Assembly (NCBI RefSeq): GCF_009363715.1
Contig: NZ_CP045404.1
Coordinates: 1,146,001-1,210,000 of the forward strand
DNA: 64,000 nucleotides
Direction: 5' to 3'
DNA from: Roseovarius sp. THAF9
Lineage (GTDB): Bacteria; Pseudomonadota; Alphaproteobacteria; Rhodobacterales; Rhodobacteraceae
In this document: positions 42,447-51,732 of the stretch, piece after piece
Numbering within the stretch: the first letter of the stretch is position 1
Layout: each line of letters begins with the position of its first letter
Notes under the pieces: model-generated
Told to the model about the DNA's origin: nothing
What the model saw: the letters and a program-made list of their open reading frames with translations, nothing else
Databases searched by the model: none
Translations under genes and position numbers: made by a program

Positions 42447-43366
42447 GTTCGTTCCATTTCCACGTCCCACGCGGTTCCCGTCGCCCGCGCGACTTCCTTG
42501 GCGGCTGCGGCATCATGCGAGGCCACGATGGTCAGCCCCGGAAGACGCTCCTTGAGCGCGCGCACTTTTGCGTATGACGCCAGCAACGTCTTCCGGTCGC
42601 CCACGCCCGGAACCACGTCCTTTTCGATAAGCGCGGCGTCGTATGTCAGATCCCCGACCAGCAGCACCGGGTCCCATCCCTCCCGACGGATCAACATGGA
42701 AAGAGAGCCTTTCGTGTGCCCGGGCGTCGGCAGAAGGATCATCGACCCGTCGCCCACCACGTCGTAAACGCCATCGAAACCCTCAAAGAGCGGGTCCTCG
42801 GAGGGTGCGAACGCGATCTGCTGCCATTTCGCGGATGGGATTTCGATGTGCTCTCGCAGGATCCACTCCCGTTCCGGATGGGGTTCCGACAGGATCGACC
42901 ACTCTCGCGCGCTGACCATCAGATCGGCTTGCGGGATCTGGGCGATCCCTCCGACGTGGTCGAAATGCAGGTGCGAAATGATCGCCAAACGAATATCTTC
43001 GGCATCGACACCCTGTGCTGCCAATACATGGTCGATCCGATCGGCGTCGGTCAGGTGAAATCGAAATATCCAAGGCAACAGGATGCGTCCGACCGCCTGG
43101 CGAATGTAGCCGGGGTCGGACAGGATCGCTGGATCGATGCCGGTGTCGAAGAGCACCCAGCCGTCCCGATGATCGATCAGGAACGCCTGAAGGGGCAAAG
43201 GCACCCAGCGACGCCCGAACAGCACCCACCAAAGACGCGGCAGTTTGCTGCCATAACGGTGCTCGATATGCTGCTCGGCGCTTCCGCATGTCAAAACCCG
43301 GATCGACGCGATCAGCGGTCCATCCGGGTTCTCGGCGCGCACGGCCGCTGGTTCCACGTCAGTCAT
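42443..43366 (-). CDS. Metallo-beta-lactamase-fold hydrolase, N-acyl-homoserine lactonase-like
   Basis: A 307-residue hydrolase. Metal motif SHLHFDHVGG, later His in LPTPGHTKGSLS, Asp in LLVGDLTYDA and His in IVASHDAAA match the AttM/AiiA lactonase group. ATG 43366 follows GGAGG nine bases away. A quorum-quenching role is possible, but lactonases of other esters look alike. First gene of the three-gene unit. Confidence 0.82.
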   Translation of the reverse strand: MTDVEPAAVRAENPDGPLIASIRVLTCGSAEQHIEHRYGSKLPRLWWVLFGRRWVPLPLQAFLIDHRDGWVLFDTGIDPAILSDPGYIRQAVGRILLPWIFRFHLTDADRIDHVLAAQGVDAEDIRLAIISHLHFDHVGGIAQIPQADLMVSAREWSILSEPHPEREWILREHIEIPSAKWQQIAFAPSEDPLFEGFDGVYDVVGDGSMILLPTPGHTKGSLSMLIRREGWDPVLLVGDLTYDAALIEKDVVPGVGDRKTLLASYAKVRALKERLPGLTIVASHDAAAAKEVARATGTAWDVEMERT

Positions 43367-43472
43367 GAGCGCAGTCCTCCCTGCGACAGGCAACACGTCA
43401 CACTGCATTTCAGGGAAATGTCGCCTCGGACAGAAAGCTACCAGACGAGAAATCAGGTATCCTTGACGTGCC

Positions 43473-43796
43473 TCAAAGACATCTCGTTCGGTTTGAGACA
43501 CGCATCACGTGCCAATCGAGGGGCACGACAGTTTGACCTTTGGCCGGCACGTAAGGAGCAAGGCCTCTCCACAGGTCCACCCCAAGAAGGATCAGGCCGC
43601 CACCAAATAGCAGCGCACCAATTTTGACCACGATCATCGGGAACATGCCGCTCAGACCAAGTTTAAAGAAAATCGCTCCGAGAATGGTGAGCCAAGCTGA
43701 TGGTCTCGATACCGCCCGTGTTTTGAGAACCTCCCATCCAAAGAATGTAAACCCGGCCATGAACAAGATGCCCGCCAACGGGAATGCGAAGGCCAC
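43473..43796 (-). CDS. Small membrane protein, probably N-terminally truncated
   Basis: A 107-residue frame (GTG 43796) with three hydrophobic segments (FPLAGILFMAGFTFFGWEVL, AWLTILGAIFFKLGLSGMFP, IGALLFGGGLILLGVDLW). The frame stays open about 60 bases further upstream (SILEKRRFGPSVAF) with no start codon, which suggests a fragment of a longer protein. No recognised family. Confidence 0.5.
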   Translation of the reverse strand: MAFAFPLAGILFMAGFTFFGWEVLKTRAVSRPSAWLTILGAIFFKLGLSGMFPMIVVKIGALLFGGGLILLGVDLWRGLAPYVPAKGQTVVPLDWHVMRVSNRTRCL

Positions 43797-44152
43797 AGAC
43801 GGCCCAAAGCGGCGCTTCTCCAGTATACTTAGCGATGCAGCGCAGCTTTCCCCTGCGGACGTTCATCTAAAGCGCAGGATCCTGAGAGGTGAGATGTTTG
43901 CTATGCTGGGCGAAGCGACCTATTGCGCCTACGGCATATTCAGGTGAAATGACGAGGTCTCTATCAGATGTGCCTGACCAAGACTGCTTTCTAAAACCGC
44001 CAGAGAGAGGTGAAAAATATTGCGGTATTGGCCGTCAGCTACCCAGGCTGACCTTTGCAAATAAAAACAAAATCCTTACGCGGGCTTAGCCGATCTCTGG
44101 ATTTTCTTATAAACATTAGTCCTTCGTGCTTGGCCAAAGTTCAGCGATTGCC
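43797..44152. other. AT-rich non-coding stretch
   Basis: No supported gene. It is AT-richer than its flanks and separates the accessory region from the FNR-controlled operon. Short open frames here lack ribosome sites. Confidence 0.5.
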
Positions 44153-44166
44153 TTGATCAAGATCAA
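44153..44166 (+). promoter_or_regulatory. FNR/FnrL-type box upstream of ABC exporter
   Basis: A perfect TTGAT-N4-ATCAA site centred about 81 bp before ATG 44241. This is the consensus of FNR/FnrL (and Dnr/NnrR) regulators in Rhodobacteraceae, implying induction at low oxygen or by nitric oxide. Confidence 0.85.
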
Positions 44167-44240
44167 TGCGTCTCCCTCGTATTCGTCTTCGGAATTAGGG
44201 ACCGAGGGCGCACTCGGTCAGTAGCGCGGCGAGGGCAGTG

Positions 44241-44945
44241 ATGGAAAGGGTTTTTCGGACTGAAGCCCTTACAAAGGTCTACGACACCGGCACGCTCCGG
44301 GTGCGGGCGCTCGATGCTGTGGACCTGCAGCTCTACCGCGGTGAACTCGCCGTTCTACTGGGCCCGTCGGGCAGTGGCAAATCAACGCTTCTCAACATCC
44401 TGGGCGGGCTGGACCACGCCACCGATGGCCGCGTCTGGTTCCGCGATACCGAGCTCACGGGCATGAATGAAAAGCAACTCACGCTCTACCGGCGCGCACA
44501 TGTCGGATTCGTCTTCCAGTTCTACAACCTCGTCGCCAGCCTCACCGCCTGCGAGAATGTCCAGCTTGTCACAGACGTCGCCCGCACGCCCATGCGCGCC
44601 GAAGAGGCGCTGGAGCGCGTCGGGCTCTCGCACCGCCTGCATCACTTCCCGGCCGAGATGTCGGGCGGCGAACAGCAGCGGGTCGCGATCGCCCGCGCCA
44701 TCGCGAAGCGCCCCGAGGTGCTGCTCTGCGACGAACCCACCGGCGCACTGGACAGCCAGACCGGGGTGCAGGTGCTCGAGGCCCTGCGCGAGGTGAACGA
44801 GGATCTTGGCACCTCCACGGTTGTCATCACCCACAACGTGGGGATACGGAAAATGGCACACCGGGTGATCTGGTTCCTTGATGGCCGCATCGACCGCGTC
44901 GAAGAAAACGCCACCCGAGTCGCGCCGGCAGAGATCTCGTGGTGA
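44241..44945 (+). CDS. ABC transporter ATP-binding protein (LolD/MacB type)
   Basis: A 234-residue ATPase with Walker [11 protein letters not shown]-loop [17 protein letters not shown], signature [14 protein letters not shown], Walker [13 protein letters not shown] and THNVGI. The phenotype FYNLV/LTACENV is typical of MacB/DevA-like exporters. A GTG three bases upstream is an alternative start. Followed by its permease after 7 bp. Confidence 0.9.
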   Translation: MERVFRTEALTKVYDTGTLRVRALDAVDLQLYRGELAVLLGPSGSGKSTLLNILGGLDHATDGRVWFRDTELTGMNEKQLTLYRRAHVGFVFQFYNLVASLTACENVQLVTDVARTPMRAEEALERVGLSHRLHHFPAEMSGGEQQRVAIARAIAKRPEVLLCDEPTGALDSQTGVQVLEALREVNEDLGTSTVVITHNVGIRKMAHRVIWFLDGRIDRVEENATRVAPAEISW

Positions 44946-44952
44946 GGCCGGC

Positions 44953-47319
44953 ATGAACGCACTCGACCGCAAGCTTTTGCGCGATTTCGTCCGGCTCTGG
45001 GAACAGGCGCTGGCGATTGCGCTGGTCCTGGCCTGTGGCGTTGCCATCCTCCTGGCAACCTTCGGCACCTACGGCGCACTGGACGAGACCCGCCGGGCCT
45101 ATTACGAGCGCAACCGCTTTGCCGATATCTTCGCGCATGCGGTGCGTGCGCCCCGGGCCCTGATGCAGGACATCCGGGCCATAGACGGCGTTCGTTCCGC
45201 CGAGGCACGCGTGTCCAATCATGTCATACTCGACGTGCCGGGACGGCAGGAAACCGTGTCGGCCTATCTTTTGTCGTTGCCCCCCGACGGCACTCAGGCG
45301 CAGCTCAACATGCCGATCCTGCGCACGGGCCGTTTGCCCCGCCCCGAAAGGACGGACGAGGCCGCCGTCAACGCGCCTTTCGCGGCAGCCAACGGGCTGA
45401 AACCCGGCGACAGGTTTCATGCCAATCTGAACGGCCAGAAACGAGAAATCACCGTCACCGGCACACTGCTGTCACCCGAATTCATCTACACCATCGGCCC
45501 GGGCGCCCTGATGCCCGACAACGAGACTTTCGCGATCCTCTGGATGCCCGAGCGCACCGTCGCGGCGGCATTCGACATGGACGGCGCCTTCAACGACGTC
45601 ACTCTCAAGCTTGGTCCCGGCACGCCGGAGGCCCCTGTGATCGACCGGCTGGACGACCTGCTGGAGCCCTACGGCGGCCTGGGCGCCTACGGACGGGACC
45701 GGCACCTCTCCAACAGCTTCATCGACAGCGAGCTTCAGCAACAGCGCGTCGCCGCGATGATCCTGCCCCCGATCTTCTACGCCATTTCGGCCTTTCTCGT
45801 TGGTGCCGTCATCAGTCGGATCATCGCGCTGGAACGCAGCGAGATCGGTCTTCTCAAAGCCATTGGCTACTCGAACTTGCGCATCTGCCTGCATTACCTC
45901 ATGCTGGCGGGGCTCATCGCCCTTGGCGGCACGCTGATCGGCTGGGGCGCGGGCACGTGGCTGGCGCGCGGCCTCGCGCGGCTCTATGCCGGGTTCTTCG
46001 ACTTCCCCTTCCTGATCTACCACGTCAGTCTGGACGCTTATGCGCTGTCGGGCCTGCTCGCGATTGCCAGCGCGGCGCTCGGCGCCGCCCGCAGCGCCCT
46101 GCGCGCGGCGCGCCTGCCGCCGGCCGTCGCCATGGCGCCGCCCGCCCCGCCGCGCTTCAAGCAGGGGCTGACGGACCGGGCGCTGGCCGGACTGCGCTTG
46201 TCGCAACCCACGATGATGATCGCTCGCAGCCTGCTGCGCTGGCCTCTGCGCTCTGGCATCACGCTCTTGGGCATGTCCTGCGCCGTGGCCGTGCTGGTGG
46301 CTTCCGGTTTCTTTTCCGCCGCGCTCGACGCGTTGATGGACACCACGTTCGACCGCGCCAACCGTCAGAACGCCATGCTACTGTTCGACCCGGACGTGCC
46401 CGAAACCGCGCTGACCGCCGTCGCGCGACTTCCAGGCGTGCTGCGCGCGGAGGGGCAGCACTACCAGTCGGTCGTCCTGCGCCACGGGCATCTCGAAAAG
46501 GAGACCGCAATCGAATCGCGCCGCCCGGGAACCGATCTTGCCCGCATCATCGCCAAGGATGGCGGTGTGATCGAACCTCCGAGCCAGGGCCTCCTGCTGT
46601 CAGAGCGTTTGGCCCGGCAGTTGGAGGCCGCGCCCGGAGACGTGCTCGAGGCGGAATTCCTCGGCGGACGCAACGAGACCCACCAGATCCGCATCGCCGG
46701 GATCGTCACGCAATATATCGGCCTCAATGCCTACATGGATCTGGGCGCGCTAAACACGCTTTTGCGGCAAGCGCCTCGTATCACCGCCGCCAACCTGCAG
46801 CTGGATACGGCCGCACTGCCGGACCTGCACAAGGTCCTCAAGGCAACGCCGGAACTCTCCGCACTGGTCCTGCTTGACAAGGCGAAACGCGGCTTCGAGG
46901 AGACGATCCGCGAAAACCTGATGATCATGACCACGATCTACATGACCGTCGCCGTGCTTATCACCGCAGGCGTCAGCTACAACTCGGCCCGCATCCAGCT
47001 TTCGGAACGGGCCCGCGAACTTGCCAGCCTGCGCATTCTCGGCTTCAGCCGGGGCGAGGTCGCCTATATCCTGATCGGGGAAACCATGCTCATCGCGACG
47101 CTGGCGCAGCCATTGGGCTGGCTCTTCGGGGCGGGGATTGCCGGTGCGCTGGCAAGGGGCTCCTCGAGCGACCTCTACGAAATTCCGCTGGTGCTGGAGA
47201 CAGCAGGTTTCGCGCAGGCCAGCCTCGTGGTGCTCGCCGCCGCGCTGGCGGCCGCGCTCGTCGTGCGCCGCCGCCTGGACACTCTCGACCTCGTGCAGGT
47301 CATGAAAACACGTGAATGA
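44953..47319 (+). CDS. ABC transporter permease with two FtsX domains
   Basis: A 788-residue permease. The first FtsX core (about residues 260-400: ISAFLVGAVISRIIALERSEIGLLKAIGYSN) and the second (about 660-785: NSARIQLSERARELASLRILGFSRGEVAYI) flank periplasmic MacB-like segments. Fused double-FtsX permeases resemble YbbP-type exporters. With the ATPase and the HlyD-like protein it forms a tripartite export system for a lipid, peptide or drug; no outer-membrane partner is seen. Confidence 0.88.
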   Translation: MNALDRKLLRDFVRLWEQALAIALVLACGVAILLATFGTYGALDETRRAYYERNRFADIFAHAVRAPRALMQDIRAIDGVRSAEARVSNHVILDVPGRQETVSAYLLSLPPDGTQAQLNMPILRTGRLPRPERTDEAAVNAPFAAANGLKPGDRFHANLNGQKREITVTGTLLSPEFIYTIGPGALMPDNETFAILWMPERTVAAAFDMDGAFNDVTLKLGPGTPEAPVIDRLDDLLEPYGGLGAYGRDRHLSNSFIDSELQQQRVAAMILPPIFYAISAFLVGAVISRIIALERSEIGLLKAIGYSNLRICLHYLMLAGLIALGGTLIGWGAGTWLARGLARLYAGFFDFPFLIYHVSLDAYALSGLLAIASAALGAARSALRAARLPPAVAMAPPAPPRFKQGLTDRALAGLRLSQPTMMIARSLLRWPLRSGITLLGMSCAVAVLVASGFFSAALDALMDTTFDRANRQNAMLLFDPDVPETALTAVARLPGVLRAEGQHYQSVVLRHGHLEKETAIESRRPGTDLARIIAKDGGVIEPPSQGLLLSERLARQLEAAPGDVLEAEFLGGRNETHQIRIAGIVTQYIGLNAYMDLGALNTLLRQAPRITAANLQLDTAALPDLHKVLKATPELSALVLLDKAKRGFEETIRENLMIMTTIYMTVAVLITAGVSYNSARIQLSERARELASLRILGFSRGEVAYILIGETMLIATLAQPLGWLFGAGIAGALARGSSSDLYEIPLVLETAGFAQASLVVLAAALAAALVVRRRLDTLDLVQVMKTRE

Positions 47320-47327
47320 GGACAGCG

Positions 47328-48533
47328 ATGAAACCCAGTACCGTGATCGCGATTTCGCTCGGCGCCCTGGCCATTGGCGCCCTCGCCGTGCTGGCCTTCC
47401 GGACGGACCCGGTGCCTGTAGACCTGGCGGAGGTGCAGCGCGGCCCGATGCAGGTGACCGTGGATGTCGAAGGCGAAACCCGCATCGCCGAGCTTTACGA
47501 AGTGGCCGCGCCGATCCGTGGCAACGCGCGCCGCGCGCCGGTGCGCGTGGGCGACCCGGTCATCGCCGGCGAAACCGTTGTCGCCATTCTCGACCCGGCC
47601 GCCTCCGATCCGCTCGACGCCCGCAGTCGCGTCCAGGCCGAGGCCGCCACGCGCGAGGCAGAGGCCGGTCTGCACATGGCCCAAAGCACGTTGCGACAGG
47701 CCGAGGAGGAACTGCAACTCGCGATCAGCGAACACAACCGCACGCGAGAGCTGGTGGATCGCGGTGTCGCCTCACTGACCCGGCTGGAATCGGCCGAGCA
47801 GACCCTTGCCGCGCGTCAGGCCGCCCGGCGCGCAGCCGAGTCGAACCTCGAACGCGCACAAAGCGCGCTCGACCGCGCCCGCGCCGCTCTCATCGACGCC
47901 ACCGCCGACACCACCGGCGCCGAGACTTGCTGCATGAGCCTGACGGCACCCGTGGACGGTCAGGTGCTGGACATCGACACGATCAGCGCCCGGCCCGTCG
48001 CCGCCGGCACCCGCCTGCTCACCATCGGTCAGCCGCAGGACCTCGAAATCGTGGCCGACGTCCTGTCGACCGACGCCGTCCGGCTGAAGGTCGGCGACCG
48101 GGCAGAGGTTCTGCGCTGGGGCGGAGACAAGACGCTCGAAGCCACGATTTCCCGGATCGAGCCCTCCGCCTACACCAAGGTCTCCGCCCTCGGGATCGAG
48201 GAACAGCGCGTCGACGTGGTGTTCGATCTCGTGACCCCTGCAGAGGACCGACAGACGCTTGGCCACGGCTTTTCCGTCTACCTGCGCGTGGTGGAATGGG
48301 AGGGTCGCGATATCCTGCAAGTCCCGCTCAGCGCGCTCTTCCGACGCGGCTCGGACTGGGCGGTGTTCGTGGCCGTGAATGACGCGGCTAGCCTGCGGAT
48401 GATCGAAACCGGAAAGATGAACCCGGACCGAGCGCAGGTGCTTTCCGGGCTTGAGGCCGGCGACACCGTGATCCTGCACCCCAACGACAGCATCCGAGAC
48501 GGCGTCTCGATCACCCCGCGTCAAGCCGAATGA
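47328..48533 (+). CDS. HlyD-family periplasmic adaptor of ABC exporter
   Basis: A 401-residue membrane-fusion protein: one N-terminal anchor (TVIAISLGALAIGALAVLAF), a lipoyl half-domain (GNARRAPVRVGDPVIAGETV), a long coiled-coil hairpin (about 95-195), the second lipoyl half (LTAPVDGQVLDI) and a beta-barrel. ATG 47328 is favoured by AGGA six bases upstream; ATG 47316 overlapping the permease stop is possible. A CC pair (GAETCCMSL) at the hairpin base is unusual for the family. Confidence 0.88.
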   Translation: MKPSTVIAISLGALAIGALAVLAFRTDPVPVDLAEVQRGPMQVTVDVEGETRIAELYEVAAPIRGNARRAPVRVGDPVIAGETVVAILDPAASDPLDARSRVQAEAATREAEAGLHMAQSTLRQAEEELQLAISEHNRTRELVDRGVASLTRLESAEQTLAARQAARRAAESNLERAQSALDRARAALIDATADTTGAETCCMSLTAPVDGQVLDIDTISARPVAAGTRLLTIGQPQDLEIVADVLSTDAVRLKVGDRAEVLRWGGDKTLEATISRIEPSAYTKVSALGIEEQRVDVVFDLVTPAEDRQTLGHGFSVYLRVVEWEGRDILQVPLSALFRRGSDWAVFVAVNDAASLRMIETGKMNPDRAQVLSGLEAGDTVILHPNDSIRDGVSITPRQAE

Positions 48534-48575
48534 CGCCAAGCGCCCCAACCGTTCCCCGCAAAGGCGTACCGTCAA

Positions 48576-48589
48576 TTGATGCGTATCAA
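48576..48589 (+). promoter_or_regulatory. FNR/FnrL-type box upstream of trxC operon
   Basis: A second perfect TTGAT-N4-ATCAA site, centred about 60 bp before the GTG start of the thioredoxin gene and placed between the exporter genes and that operon. It indicates an independent low-oxygen promoter. Confidence 0.87.
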
Positions 48590-48642
48590 TAACAAGGCCC
48601 GACAAGCGGAATAGACTCGGCCAAAACGAAAGGAGTAGAGCC

Positions 48643-49089
48643 GTGGCCGTGAAACTGACCTGCCTCGCCTGTGGGCAGACCAACCGCGTTCCCGAAGATC
48701 GGCTTTCCGCCGGACCGAAATGCGGCACCTGCGGCGCAAGGCTGATCGACAAGGCACCGAAAGACATTTCTTTCGACGTGCTGCGCAAAGCCGCCCGCGT
48801 GGACGAACTGCCGCTGATCGTCGATTTCTGGGCGGCGTGGTGCGGCCCGTGCCGATCCATGGCGCCCGAATTCGCGAGCGACGCCGCCACGCTTTCCGGG
48901 CAGGCGCGTTTCGCCCAGCTGGACACCGAGGCCAACCCGCAAGCGAGCGGCACCTACGGCATACGCGGCATCCCCCTGCTGATCGCCTTTCGCGCCGGTG
49001 GCGAGGCTGGACGCCAGACCGGCGAAATGCCCGCCGGGAAGATAACGGACTGGGTCAAGCGCATCGCCGGGAAAAGCAGCGTTGGATGA
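48643..49089 (+). CDS. trxC: Thioredoxin 2 (zinc-ribbon type)
   Basis: A 148-residue thioredoxin. An N-terminal zinc ribbon (C7, C10, C27, C30) precedes the active site WAAWCGPC (C67, C70) and cis-Pro in GIPLL. GTG 48643 has AGGAG seven bases upstream. In the cytosol it reduces disulfides, notably under oxidative stress. It heads the operon with the CbpA/CbpM chaperone pair. Confidence 0.94.
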   Translation: MAVKLTCLACGQTNRVPEDRLSAGPKCGTCGARLIDKAPKDISFDVLRKAARVDELPLIVDFWAAWCGPCRSMAPEFASDAATLSGQARFAQLDTEANPQASGTYGIRGIPLLIAFRAGGEAGRQTGEMPAGKITDWVKRIAGKSSVG

Positions 49090-49119
49090 ACTGGACAAGC
49101 ATGAGTGTGAAACCGCAAA

Positions 49120-50037
49120 ATGAGTGACGACCCCTACAAGGTTCTTGGCGTCGCCAAAAAGGCATCGCAGGACGAGATCCAGAAGGCCTATCGCAAGCTG
49201 GCCAAGAAGCTGCACCCGGACCTGCACCCGGGCGATGCCGACAAGAAGGCCGAATTCCAGGCCGTGTCGGCGGCCTACGAGATTCTCGGCAACGCCGAGA
49301 AACGTCGCCGATTCGACGCCGGGGAAATCGACGCCAAGGGCCATGAGCGTCCCGAGCGCGACTTCTACCACCAATATGCCAGCCAACAGGGCGCGCGCCG
49401 CTACGATCCCGGGCCGGGGACAGGTGGCGCCGAGGACTTTTCCGACCTGTTCTCGGACCTTTTCGGCCAAAGGGCGCGTGGCGGCCAAGGCGGCTTTCGG
49501 CAGGAATTCCACGCCCGTGGCGCCGATGCGCACTATCACCTCGACGTGGATTTCCTCGACGCGGCCAAGGGCGCGCGGCGCCGGGTCACCATGCCCGACG
49601 GCAATCGGCTGGAGGTTACCATCCCTGCGGGTATCCGCGACGGGCAGACGCTGCGCCTGCGCGGCAAGGGCGGCCCCGGCTTCGGGGACGGACCGCCCGG
49701 GGACGCGCTGGTGACCGTCACCATCCTGCCCCATCCGCTCTTTGTCCGCGCGGGCGACAACGTGGAAATCGAACTGCCCATCACGTTCGACGAGGCCGTG
49801 CTGGGCGCGAAGGTCGATGTGCCCACGATCTCCGGCACCGTCTCGATGACCGTGCCCAAAGGCACGTCGTCCGGTGACAGGCTGCGGCTCAATGGACGCG
49901 GCCTGCCGATCGCAAACGGCGGCAAGGGCGACCAGATCGTGCGCCTCAGGATCGTGCTGCCCAAAAAGATCGACGCACGGATGGAAGACATCGCGAAAGA
50001 TTGGCGCGCACACGTAAAGAGCAACCCGCGCGAATAA
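49120..50037 (+). CDS. cbpA: CbpA-like DnaJ C-terminal-domain co-chaperone
   Basis: A 305-residue J-protein: J-domain at 1-70 with HPD in LHPDLHPGDADKKAEF, then a Gly/Phe-rich linker (residues 85-130: YDPGPGTGGAEDFSDLFSD) and two beta C-terminal domains (NRLEVTIPAGIRDGQTLRL, VSMTVPKGTSSGDRLRL). There is no zinc-finger domain, as in CbpA. It stimulates DnaK. It precedes the specific modulator gene cbpM by 14 bp. Confidence 0.92.
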   Translation: MSDDPYKVLGVAKKASQDEIQKAYRKLAKKLHPDLHPGDADKKAEFQAVSAAYEILGNAEKRRRFDAGEIDAKGHERPERDFYHQYASQQGARRYDPGPGTGGAEDFSDLFSDLFGQRARGGQGGFRQEFHARGADAHYHLDVDFLDAAKGARRRVTMPDGNRLEVTIPAGIRDGQTLRLRGKGGPGFGDGPPGDALVTVTILPHPLFVRAGDNVEIELPITFDEAVLGAKVDVPTISGTVSMTVPKGTSSGDRLRLNGRGLPIANGGKGDQIVRLRIVLPKKIDARMEDIAKDWRAHVKSNPRE

Positions 50038-50051
50038 CTGAGGAGGACTAC

Positions 50052-50390
50052 ATGAGCTACGACGAACGCACCGTTGTCACGCGTGTCGAGCGGCTGACGC
50101 TCCGGGACCTGCGCCTCTGGGTGCGCAAGGGCTGGGTCAAACCGATGGAAGGCATGGCCGGCCCACGCTTCGACGAGGTCGATGTCGCCCGCATCTGCCT
50201 CCTGCGCGATCTGAAGACCGACATGTCCATATCGGCCGACGCCCTGCCGCTGGTTTTGTCGCTGATCGACCGGCTGAACCAGAGTCGCCGCGAGCTTCAA
50301 TGCCTCCAGCGCGCCCTCGAAGGACAGCCGGACACCGTGCAGCAGCAGATCGTTGCCCGCTACGCCGCGCTTCGCGAAGATCCGGAGTAG
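50052..50390 (+). CDS. cbpM: Chaperone modulator CbpM (MerR-like)
   Basis: A 112-residue protein; ATG 50052 follows AGGAGGA. The MerR-like fold shows in RLTLRDLRLWVRKGWVKP and FDEVDVARICLLRDLKTDM, with a C-terminal helix (LVLSLIDRLNQSRRELQCLQRAL). CbpM inhibits CbpA co-chaperone activity, and the pairing next to cbpA supports the call. Confidence 0.88.
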   Translation: MSYDERTVVTRVERLTLRDLRLWVRKGWVKPMEGMAGPRFDEVDVARICLLRDLKTDMSISADALPLVLSLIDRLNQSRRELQCLQRALEGQPDTVQQQIVARYAALREDPE

Positions 50391-50439
50391 CGCCACGACG
50401 GAAAGGACAGGATACGAGCCAGAAAGAAAGGACAATCGC

Positions 50440-50748
50440 ATGGACAGGGATCTTGACCAGAGCCGCCGGCTCCTCGCCGTGACCTACCGGCGCTACATCG
50501 AGGCCGACCTCGGCTGGGTCCGGGCACGCTGCGCCGCACGCGCATGGTTCCCCGAGGAAAGCCTGCCCTATCGCTGGACAATGGGCAGCCCGCAATCGCG
50601 CCTGCGCCAGATCTACGAACGGCGCCAACGCGCACTGGTGCAGCTCGCGGCAGCCCGGCAGAAATTCCTGCGCGCCAAGGAGCGCATGGAAAAGCGCCGC
50701 CGGGTGATCCTGCTGCTGCCGGGGCCGCTCGACGGCCAGAGCGCATGA
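50440..50748 (+). CDS. Hypothetical basic helical protein
   Basis: A 102-residue, Arg-rich, soluble-looking protein. ATG 50440 has AAAGGA seven bases upstream, and it continues the operon 49 bp after cbpM. It contains two helices (QSRRLLAVTYRRYIEADLGWVRAR and ERRQRALVQLAAARQKFLRAKERM). No family recognised; position suggests a chaperone or redox link. Confidence 0.7.
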   Translation: MDRDLDQSRRLLAVTYRRYIEADLGWVRARCAARAWFPEESLPYRWTMGSPQSRLRQIYERRQRALVQLAAARQKFLRAKERMEKRRRVILLLPGPLDGQSA

Positions 50749-50790
50749 CATGCCCGACCAGCCCTGACCGCTTCAATCGAAGGAATCATG

Positions 50791-51219
50791 ATGAAACACG
50801 TATTGATCCCCATGGGCTTGTTCCTTGCGGGCTGCATGCCGGGACCCGAACCGGAAGTGTCCCGCGAGGACGGACAGGCGATTTTCGCCCGGAACTGCGC
50901 TGTCTGCCACGGAGGGGACGGCACCGGCACCGGGCCAATGGCCGCGCGTCTGGCAACGCGCCCGGCCGACCTCACGAAAATCGCCAGCCGCCGGGGCGGT
51001 GTCTGGCCAATGCTCGAGGTGATGTCGATCATAGACGGCTACACCAAGCGAACCGAACCACGCGAGGACATGCCGGTCATTTCCGAACTGACCGAAGGAC
51101 CGAAGGTGGATTTCGACAGCGGCAACGGCCTCGTCAGACCCACGCCCGCCCGGCTCATCGCCGTGGCTGAATATCTCGAACGCATACAGTCCCCGCCACC
51201 GTCCCGCTACGTGCCTTGA
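50791..51219 (+). CDS. Lipoprotein c-type cytochrome
   Basis: A 142-residue monohaem cytochrome. The leader ends in lipobox LAGC (Cys at about 15), and the haem motif CAVCHGGDGTGTGPMAARLA follows; Met ligands could be in MPVISEL or GVWPML. AAGGA lies about seven bases before ATG 50791 (ATG 50788 is in frame). It ends the FNR-box operon and could take part in microaerobic electron flow. Confidence 0.85.
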   Translation: MKHVLIPMGLFLAGCMPGPEPEVSREDGQAIFARNCAVCHGGDGTGTGPMAARLATRPADLTKIASRRGGVWPMLEVMSIIDGYTKRTEPREDMPVISELTEGPKVDFDSGNGLVRPTPARLIAVAEYLERIQSPPPSRYVP

Positions 51220-51696
51220 GTGGCGCGACAACGTTTCTGGTCCAATCGCCTGCAATAGGGCCGGGCTTTTGCTTATGTGGCGCCAAGCGAGCAGGAAGTA
51301 TTTAATCTGATCGCGGTTTTGTCTGATTTTCGATTTACAGATGAACCGCTGGCAGTTGCAGCGAACTTTGGCTTTTCGCGCATCCCGCATGAGCGAAACA
51401 AACGGCCCAAAGGCGACCTTCGCAAGAAGAAACTTCAATGACGGCTATGCGTCAGACTTTGTCCTTTATCTTACCATCTCGTGTGGAAGGCTCGATCGGA
51501 ACTTGTGCAGCAAAGCAAGTCCGACACAGAAAGTAATGAATGCCCTTATTCGTAAGAGCAATTTTTCTTCGAACCCGCACTGCAAGTAGCAGTTCCATAA
51601 GCTAAAGTGATTTGTAAGCGATCCTAATCTCAACTTCATCGCAACGGTATAGGTGCTTGACCTCGCGCTTGGCTCGAAAGTATGTAAAATATTAAT
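51220..51696. other. AT-rich non-coding stretch
   Basis: About 480 bp without a convincing gene. A short open frame at 51341-51589 lacks a good ribosome site and homology that I recognise. The stretch is AT-richer than its flanks and ends in the LacI operator. Confidence 0.55.
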
Positions 51697-51710
51697 TTTA
51701 CGCGCGTATC
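51697..51710. promoter_or_regulatory. LacI-type operator half, autoregulatory candidate
   Basis: TTTACGCGCGTATC matches the smoE palindrome TTTACGCGCGTAAA in 12 of 14 positions and lies 22 bp before the regulator ATG, suggesting that the regulator controls its own gene. Confidence 0.7.
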
Positions 51711-51732
51711 AGTTACAACAGCAAGGCGCCGA

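Noticed and set aside
47312..48382. An Arg/Gly/Pro-rich frame parallel to the HlyD gene
   Set aside because: It is a frame shadow of the HlyD coding sequence, which has complete lipoyl and coiled-coil features in its own frame.
51341..51589. Small frame of 82 residues in the gap upstream of the LacI gene
   Set aside because: No Shine-Dalgarno, mixed composition and no recognisable domain; I treat the region as non-coding.
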